From positions 4,623,570-4,687,569 of the forward strand of contig OZ025271.1 in assembly GCA_964019165.1 (NCBI GenBank): a stretch of DNA of 64,000 nucleotides, read 5' to 3'. The notes under the pieces are model-generated. The model was not told the origin of the DNA and did no database searches. It saw only the letters and a list, made by a program, of their open reading frames with translations. Source of the stretch: Mastigias papua. Taxonomy: Eukaryota; Cnidaria; Scyphozoa; Rhizostomeae; Mastigiidae. This document shows positions 52,201 to 61,105 of the stretch, in pieces (position 1 is the first letter of the stretch; each line of letters opens with the position of its first letter). The position numbers and the translations under genes were made by a program.

Positions 52201-54613
52201 GTTGCAAAAACGACAACACTATGCATGGGCTACATTTGGCTATAAGTAAGTGTCTCTTAGCTCCAAAACATAATCTAAGCCTATTTCTGCACTCCATAAA
52301 GCATTTATAATACCATATGACCATCAGATCTGTAGTCATTGGTCAATTGTCAGTGTTTGCACACATACGTATTTTAGGCCCATTACAAGCAGTGATCACT
52401 TGTGCATATACTGTTGTATGATTAAAATTCTGTACAAGTGCGTCAGTCTCGTGCCTTCAACATCTTTAACATCTATGTTTGCACCGATGTCAGTAGTTTA
52501 GCCAATGTGTCCTACTTGTATGACGGTTAGTTTCTGTTTTTACACTACATAGAGCATTAAAGAGCTTTAAAGTACGCTAAATGTTGCAAAAACGACAACA
52601 CTATGCATGGGCTACATTTGGCTATAAGTAAGTGTCTCTTAGCTCCAAACCATAATCTAAGCCTATTTCTGCACTCCATAAAGCATTTATAATACCATAT
52701 GACCATCAGATCTGTAGTCATTGCTCAATTGTCAGTGTTTGCACACATACGTATTTTAGGCCCATTACAAGCAGTGATCACTTGTGCATATACTGGTGTA
52801 TGATTGCAATTCTGTACAAGTGCGTCAGTCTCGTGCCCTAAACATCTTTACCATCTATGGTTGCACCGATGTCAGTAGTTTAGCCAATGTGTCCTACTTG
52901 TATGACGGTTAGTTTCTGTTTTTACACTACATAGAGCATTAAGGAGCTTTAAAGTACGCTAAATGTTGCAAACACGACAACACTATGCATGGGCTACATT
53001 TGGCTATAAGTACGTGTCTCTTAGCTCCGAAACATAATCTAAGCCTATTTCTGCATTCTATAAAGCCTGTATAATATCATATGACCATCAGATCTGTAGT
53101 CATTGCTCAATTGTCAGTGTTTGCAAACATACGTATTTTAGGCCCATTACAAGCAGTGATCACTTGTGCATATACTGTTGTATGATTAAAATTCTGTACA
53201 AGTGCGTCAGTCTCGTGCCTTAAACATCTTTAACATCTATGTTTGCACCGATGTCAGTAGTTTAGCCAATGTGTCCTACTTATATGACGGTTAGTTTCTG
53301 TTTTTACACTACATAGAGCATTAAGGAGCTTTAAAGTACGCTAAATGTTGCACAATGGACAACACTATGCATGGGCTACATTTGGCTATAAGTACGTGTC
53401 TCTTAGCTCGACAACATAATCTAAGCCTATTTCTGCACACTATCAATCGTTTATAATATCATATGACCATCAGATCTGTAGTCATTGCTCAATTGTCAGT
53501 GTTTGCACACATACGTATTTCAGGCCCATTACAAGCAGTGATCACTTGTGCATATATTGTTGTATGATTGAAATTCTGTACAAGTGCGTCAGTCTCGTGC
53601 CTTAACCATCTTTACGATCTATGTTTGCACCGATGTCAGTAGTTTAACCAATGTGTCCTACTTGTATGACGGTTAGTTTCTGTTTTTACACTACATAGAG
53701 CATTAAGGAGCTTTAAAGTACGCTAAATGTTGCAAAAACGACAACACTATGCATGGGCTACATTTGGCTATAAGTAAGTGTCTCTTAACTCCAAACCATA
53801 ACCTAAGCCTATTTCTGCATTCTATAAAGCATTTATAATATCATATGACCATCAGATCTGTAGTCATTGCTCAATTGTCAGTGTTTGCACACATACGTAT
53901 TTTAGGCCCATTACAAGCAGTGATCACTTGTGCATATACTGGTGTATGATTGAAATTCTGTACAAGTGCGTCAGTCTCGTGCCTTAAACATCTTTACCAT
54001 CGATGGTTGCACCGATGTCAGTAGTTTAACCAATGTGTCCTACTTGTATGACGGTTAGTTTCTGTTTTTACACTACATAGAGCATTAAGGAGCTTTAAAG
54101 TACGCTAAATGTTGCACAAAGGACAACACTATGCATGGGCTACATTTGGCTATAAGTACGTGTCTCTTAGCTCCACAACATAATCTAAGCCTATTTCTGC
54201 ACACTATCAATCGTTTATAATATCATATGACCATCAGATCTGTAGTCATTGCTCAATTGTCAGTGTTTGCACACATACGTATTTCAGGCCCATTACAAGC
54301 AGTGATCACTTGTGCATATATTGTTGTATGATTGAAATTCTGTACAAGTGCGTCAGTCTCGTGCCTTAACCATCTTTACGATCTATGTTTGCACCGATGT
54401 CAGTAGTTTAGCCAATGTGTCCTACTTGTATGACGGTTAGTTTCTGTCTTTACACTACATAGAGCATTAAAGAGCTTTAAAGTACGCTAAATGTTGCAAA
54501 AACGACAACACTATGCATGGGCTACATTTGGCTATAAGTACGTGTCTCTTAGCTCAACAACATAATCCAAGCCTATTTCTGCACACTATCAATCGTTTAT
54601 AATATCATATGAC
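49266..54613 (+). repeat. HOR: tandem heptamer, 2 x 2674 bp
   Basis: Monomers 49266 to 51558 recur in order at 51940 to 54232. From about the middle of 49266 to late in 51558 the two copies agree except for a handful of bases. The ones I saw are GCACTC/GCATTC, CTTGTATG/CTTATATG, GTGTCTG/TTTCTG and GCTATATG/GCTAAATG. Distinctive members carry TTGCAAACATAC, CACAATGGAC, TCGACAACAT with CTATCAATCG, and TTTCAGGCCC with TTTACGATC. Both edges lie inside monomers: the first halves of 49266 and 51940 differ, as do the last ~80 bp of 51558 and 54232. Confidence 0.88.
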
Positions 54614-57600
54614 CATCAGATCTGTAGTCATTGCTCAATTGTCAGTGTTTGCACACATACGTATTTTAGGCCCATTACAAGCAGTGATCACTTATGCATA
54701 TACTGTTGTATGATTAAAATTCTGTACAAGTGCGTCAGTCTCGTGCCTTAAACATCTTTAACATCTATGTTTGCACCGATGTCAGTAGTTTAGCCAATGT
54801 GTCCTACTTGTATGACGGTTAGTTTCTGTTTTTACACTACATAGAGCATTAAGGAGCTTTAAAGTACGCTAAATGTTGCAAACACGACAACACTATGCAT
54901 GGGCTACATTTGGCTATAAGTACGTGTCTCTTAGCTCCGAAACATAATCTAAGCCTATTTCTGCACTCTATAAAGCCTGTATAATATCATATGACCATCA
55001 GATCTGTAGTCATTGCTCAATTGTCAGTGTTTGCACACATACGTATTTTAGGCCCATTACAAGCAGTGAGCACTTATGCATATACTGTTGTATGATTGAC
55101 ATTCTGTACAAGTGCGTCAGTCTCGTGCCTTAAACATCTTTAACATCTATGTTTGCACCGATGTCAGTAGTTTAGCCAATGTGTCCTACTTGTATGACGG
55201 TTAGTTTCTGTTTTTACACTACATAGAGCATTAAGGAGCTTTAAAGTACGCTAAATGTTGCAAAAACGACAACACTATGCATGTGCTACATTTGGCTATA
55301 AGTACGTGTCTCTTAACTCCAAAACATAACCTACGCCTATTTCTGCATTCTATAAAGCATTTATAATATCATATGACCATCAGATCTGTAGTCATTGCTC
55401 AATTGTCAGTGTTTGCACACATACGTATTTTAGGCCCATTACAAGCAGTGATCACTTATGCATATACTGTTGTATGATTGACATTCTGTACAAGTGCGTC
55501 AGTCTCGTGCCTTAAACATCTTTAACATCTATGTTTGCACCGATGTCAGTAGTTTAGCCAATGTGTCCTACTTGTATGACGGTTAGTTTCTGTTTTTACA
55601 CTACATAGAGCATTAAGGAGCTTTAAAGTACGCTAAATGTTGCAAACACGACAACACTATGCATGGGCTACATTTGGCTATAAGTACGTGTCTCTTAGCT
55701 CCGAAACATAATCTAAGCCTATTTCTGCACTCTATAAAGCCTGTATAATATCATATGACCATCAGATCTGTAGTCATTGCTCAATTGTCAGTGTTTGCAC
55801 ACATACGTATTTTAGGCCCATTACAAGCAGTGAGCACTTATGCATATACTGTTGTATGATTGACATTCTGTACAAGTGCGTCAGTCTCGTGCCTTAAACA
55901 TCTTTAACATCTATGTTTGCACCGATGTCAGTAGTTTAGCCAATGTGTCCTACTTGTATGACGGTTAGTTTCTGTTTTTACACTACATAGATCATTAAGG
56001 AGCTTTAAAGTACGCTAAATGTTGCAAAAACGACAACACTATGCATGGGCTACATTTGGCTATAAGTACGTGTCTCTTAACTCCAAAACATAACCTACGC
56101 CTATTTCTGCACACTATCAATCGTTTATAATATCATATGACCATCAGATCTGTAGTCATTGCTCAATTGTCAGTGTTTGCACACATACGTATTTTAGGCC
56201 CATTACAAGCAGTGATCACTTATGCATATACTGTTGTATGATTGACATTCTGTACAAGTGCGTCAGTCTCGTGCCTTAAACATCTTTAACATCTATGTTT
56301 GCACCGATGTCAGTAGTTTAGCCAATGTGTCCTACTTGTATGACGGTTAGTTTCTGTTTTTACACTACATAGAGCATTAAGGAGCTTTAAAGTACGCTAA
56401 ATGTTGCAAACACGACAACACTATGCATGGGCTACATTTGGCTATAAGTACGTGTCTCTTAGCTCCGAAACATAATCTAAGCCTATTTCTGCACTCTATA
56501 AAGCCTGTATAATATCATATGACCATCAGATCTGTAGTCATTGCTCAATTGTCAGTGTTTGCACACATACGTATTTTAGGCCCATTACAAGCAGTGAGCA
56601 CTTATGCATATACTGTTGTATGATTGACATTCTGTACAAGTGCGTCAGTCTCGTGCCTTAAACATCTTTAACATCTATGTTTGCACCGATGTCAGTAGTT
56701 TAGCCAATGTGTCCTACTTGTATGACGGTTAGTTTCTGTTTTTACACTACATAGAGCATTAAAGAGCTTTAAAGTACGCTAAATGTTGCAAAAACGACAA
56801 CACTATGCATGTGCTACATTTGGCTATAAGTACGTGTCTCTTAACTCCAAAACATAACCTACGCCTATTTCTGCATTCTATAAAGCATTTATAATATCAT
56901 ATGACCATCAGATCTGTAGTCATTGCTCAATTGTCAGTGTTTGCACACATACGTATTTTAGGCCCATTACAAGCAGTGATCACTTATGCATATACTGTTG
57001 TATGATTGACATTCTGTACAAGTGCGTCAGTCTCGTGCCTTAAACATCTTTAACATCTATGTTTGCACCGATGTCAGTAGTTTAGCCAATGTGTCCTACT
57101 TGTATGACGGTTAGTTTCTGTTTTTACACTACATAGAGCATTAAGGAGCTTTAAAGTACGCTAAATGTTGCAAACACGACAACACTATGCATGGGCTACA
57201 TTTGGCTATAAGTACGTGTCTCTTAGCTCCGAAACATAATCTAAGCCTATTTCTGCACTCTATAAAGCCTGTATAATATCATATGACCATCAGATCTGTA
57301 GTCATTGCTCAATTGTCAGTGTTTGCACACATACGTATTTTAGGCCCATTACAAGCAGTGAGCACTTATGCATATACTGTTGTATGATTGACATTCTGTA
57401 CAAGTGCGTCAGTCTCGTGCCTTAAACATCTTTAACATCTATGTTTGCACCGATGTCAGTAGTTTAGCCAATGTGTCCTACTTGTATGACGGTTAGTTTC
57501 TGTTTTTACACTACATAGATCATTAAGGAGCTTTAAAGTACGCTAAATGTTGCAAAAACGACAACACTATGCATGGGCTACATTTGGCTATAAGTACGTG

Positions 57601-57669
57601 TCTCTTAACTCCAAAACATAACCTACGCCTATTTCTGCATTCTATAAAGCATTTATAATATCATATGAC
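54614..57669 (+). repeat. HOR: dimer x 4 (764 bp) nested in tetramer x 2 (1528 bp)
   Basis: Two monomer types alternate. Type A (54614, 55378, 56142, 56906) has CAAACACGAC, CTCCGAAAC and AGCCTGTAT. Type B (54996, 55760, 56524, 57288) has GTGAGCAC and TAACCTACGCC. Within type B, 54996 and 56524 share CATGTGCTAC, while 55760 and 57288 share TAGATCATTAAGG. The four dimers therefore form two tetramers. All monomers here share the CTTATGCATATAC change. Exceptions to perfect symmetry are GATTAAAATT in 54614 and CACTATCAATCG at the end of 55760. Confidence 0.9.
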
Positions 57670-58815
57670 CATCAGATCTGTAGTCATTGCTCAATTGTCA
57701 GTGTTTGCACACATACGTATTTTCGGCCCATTACAAGCAGTGATCACTTGTGCATATACTGTTGTATGAATGACATTCTGTACAAGTGCGTCAGTCTCGT
57801 GCCTTAAACATCTTTAACATCTATGTTTGCACCGATGTCAGTAGTTTAGCCAATGTGTCCTACTTGTATGACGGTTAGTCTCTGTTTTTACACTACATAG
57901 AGCATTATGGAGCTTTAAAGTACGCTAAATGTTGCAAAAACGACAACACTATGCATGGGCTACATTTGGCTATAAGTACGTGTCTCTTAGCTCCAAAACA
58001 TAATCAAAGCCTATTTCTGCACTCTATAAAGCATTTATAATACCATATGACCATCAGATCTGTAGTCATTGCTCAATTGTCAGTGTTTGCACACATACGT
58101 ATTTTAGGCCCATTACAAGCAGTGATCACTTGTGCATATACTGTTGTATGACTGAAATTCTGTACAAGTGCGTCAGTCTCGTGCCTTAAACATCTTTAAC
58201 ATCTATGTTTGCATCGATGTCAGTAGTTTAGCCAATGTGTCCTACTTGTATGACGGTTAGTCTCTGTTTTTACACTACATAGAGCATTAAGGAGCTTTAA
58301 AGTACGCTAAATGTTGCATAAACGACAACACTATGCATGGGCTACATTTGGCTATAAGTACGTGTCTATTAGCTCCAAAACATAATCTAAGCCTATTTCT
58401 GCACCCTATAAAGCATTTATAATATCATATGACCATCAGATCTGTAGTCATTGCTCAATTGTCAGTGTTTGCACACATACGTATTTTAGGCCCATTACAA
58501 GCAGTGATCACTTGTGCATATACTGTTGTATGATTGAAGTTCTGTACAAGTGCATCAGTCTCGTGCCTTAAACATCTTTAACATCTATGTTTGCACGGAT
58601 GTCAGTATTTTAGCCAATGTGTCCTACGTATATGACGGTTAGTTTCTCTTTTTAACCTAGATAGAGCATTAAAGAGCTTTAAAGTACGTTAAATGTTGCA
58701 GAAACGACAACACTATGCATGGGCTACATTTGGCTATAAGTACGTGTCTCTTAGCTCCAAAACATAATATAAGCCTACGTCTGCACTCTATAAAGCATTT
58801 ATAATACCATATGAC
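57670..58815 (+). repeat. Three monomers flanking the diverged block
   Basis: Monomer 57670 resembles 46974 in its first half (TATTTTCGGCCC, TGAATGACATTC). Monomers 57670 and 58052 share TTAGTCTCTG. Monomer 58434 carries CACGGATG, AGTATTTTAG, TAACCTAGATAG and AAGCCTACGTCTGC, and the last mark continues into the diverged copies that follow. No other feature is visible. Confidence 0.75.
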
Positions 58816-61105
58816 CTTCGGACCTGTAGTCATTCCTGAATATTCAATGTTTCCTCACATAGGTATTTAAGGCCCATAACATGTAATAATCACTTCTGCC
58901 TATACTGTTGTATGATTGAAATTGTGTTGAAGTGCGTCAATCTCGTGCCTAACACGTCTTTAACATCTATGATGGCATCGATGTCATTAGTTTTGCAAAT
59001 GTATCCTACTTATCTGAAGGTTAGGTTCTGTATTTACACTACATAGAGCATTAAAGAGCTTCAAAGTACGTTAAATGTTGGAAAAACGACAACACTATGC
59101 ATGGGCTACATTTGGCTATAAGTACGTGTCTCTTAGCTCCAAAACATAATCTAAGCCTACGTCTGCACTCTATAAAGCATTTATAATACCATATGACCAT
59201 CAGATCTGTAGTCATTGTTAAATTGTCGGTGTTTCCACATATACATAAATGAGGCCCAGTACAAGCAATGATCACTTGTGCATATACTGGTGTATGATTG
59301 ACATTCTGTTCAAGTGCGTCAATCTCGTGACTTAAACGTCTTTAACATCTATATTTGCATCAACGTCATTAGTGTAGCCAATGTGTCCTACTTATATGGC
59401 AGTTAGTTTCTGTATTTACACTACATAGAGCATTACAGTGCGTTAACCTACGTTAAATGTTGCAAAAACGACAACACTATGCATGGGCAACATTTGGCGA
59501 TAAGTACGTGTCTCTTAGCTCCAAAACATAATCTAAGCCTATTTCTGCACTCTATAAAGCATTTATAATATCATATGACCATCAGATCTGTAGTCATTGC
59601 TCAATTGTCAGTGTTTGCACACATACGTATTTTCGGCCCATTACAAGCAGTGATCACTTGTGCATATACTGTTGTATGATTGAAATTCTGTACAAGTGCG
59701 TCAGTCTCGCGCCTTAAACATCTTTAACATCTATGTTTGCACCGATGTCAGTAGTTTAGCCAATGTGTCCTACTTGTATGACGGTTAGTTTCTCTTTTTA
59801 CACTACATAGAGCATTAAAGAGCTTTAAAGTACGCTAAATGTTGCAAAAACGACAACACTATGCATGGGCTACATTTGGCTATAAGTACGTGTCTCTTAG
59901 CTCCAAAACATACTCAAAGCCTATTTCTGCACTCTATAAAGCATTTATAATACCATATGACATTCGGACCTGTAGTCATTCCTGAATATTCAATGTTTCC
60001 TCACAGGTATTTAAGGCCCATAACATGTAATGATCACTTCTGCCTATACTGCTGTATGATTGAAATTGTGTTGAAGTGCGTCAATCTCGTGCCTAACACG
60101 TCTTTAACATCTATGATGGCATCGATGTCATTAGTTTAGCAAATGTATCCTACTTATCTGAAGGTTAGGTTCTGTATTTACACTACATAGAGCATTAAAG
60201 AGCTTCAAAGTACGTTAAATGTTGGAAAAACGACAACACTATGCATGGGCTACATTTGGCTATAAGTACGTGTCTCTTAGCTCCAAAACATAATCTAAGC
60301 CTACGTCTGCACTCTATAAAGCATGTATAATACCATATGACCATCAGATCTGTAGTCATTGTTAAATTGTCGGTGTTTCCACATATACATAAATGAGGCC
60401 CAGTACAAGCAATGATCACTTGTGCATATACTGGTGTATGATTGACATTCTGTTCAAGTGCGTCAATCTCGTGACTTAAACGTCTTTAACATCTATATTT
60501 GCATCAACGTCATTAGTGTAGCCAATGTGTCCTACTTATATGGCAGTTAGTTTCTGTATTTACACTACATAGAGCATTACAGTGCGTTAACCTACGTTAA
60601 ATGTTGCAAAAACGACAACACTATGCATGGGCAACATTTGGCGATAAGTACGTGTCTCTTGGCTCCAAAACATAATCTAAGCCTATTTCTGCACTCTATA
60701 AAGCATTTATAATATCATATGACCATCAGATCTGTAGTCATTGCTCAATTGTCAGTGTTTGCACACATACGTATTTTAGGCCCATTACAAGCAGTGATCA
60801 CTTGTGCATATACTGTTGTATGATTGAAATTCTGTACAAGTGCGTCAGTCTCGTGCCTTAAACATCTTTAACATCTATGTTTGCACCGATGTCAGTAGTT
60901 TAGCCAATGTGTCCTACTTGTATGACGGTTAGTTTCTCTTTTTACACTACATAGAGCATTAAAGAGCTTTAAAGTACGCTAAATGTTGCAAAAACGACAA
61001 CACTATGCATGGGCTACATTTGGCGATAAGTACGTGTCTCCTAGCTCCAAAACATAATCTAAGCCTATTTCTGCACTCCATAAAGCATTTATAATACCAT
61101 ATGAC
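58816..61105 (+). repeat. Duplicated trimer containing strongly diverged monomers
   Basis: Monomer 58816 begins CTTCGGACCTG and differs from the canonical monomer at about 44 of 382 positions (about 88% identity), mostly in its first 250 bp. Monomer 59198 is also diverged (GTTAAATTGTCGG, TTTCCACATATACATAAATG). Monomer 59580 is nearly canonical. The trio recurs at 59962, 60342 and 60724. The copy at 59962 lacks two bases (CTCACAGG for CTCACATAGG), making it 380 bp long. The diverged bases agree between the copies, so the trimer was duplicated after it diverged. The segment from about ACGACAACAC to TCTAAGCC stays canonical even in the diverged copies. BglII sites are lost in 58816 and 59962. 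Confidence 0.9.

Noticed and set aside
59957..60139. Plus-strand 60-codon open frame
   Set aside because: It lies in the diverged monomer and is opened by its substitutions and the 2-bp deletion. The sister copy at 58816 lacks the same frame. No recognisable domain is present.
58816..60341. Transposable element insertion at the diverged block
   Set aside because: The diverged sequence aligns base for base with the 382-bp monomer at about 88% identity. There are no target-site duplications, terminal repeats or extra length.
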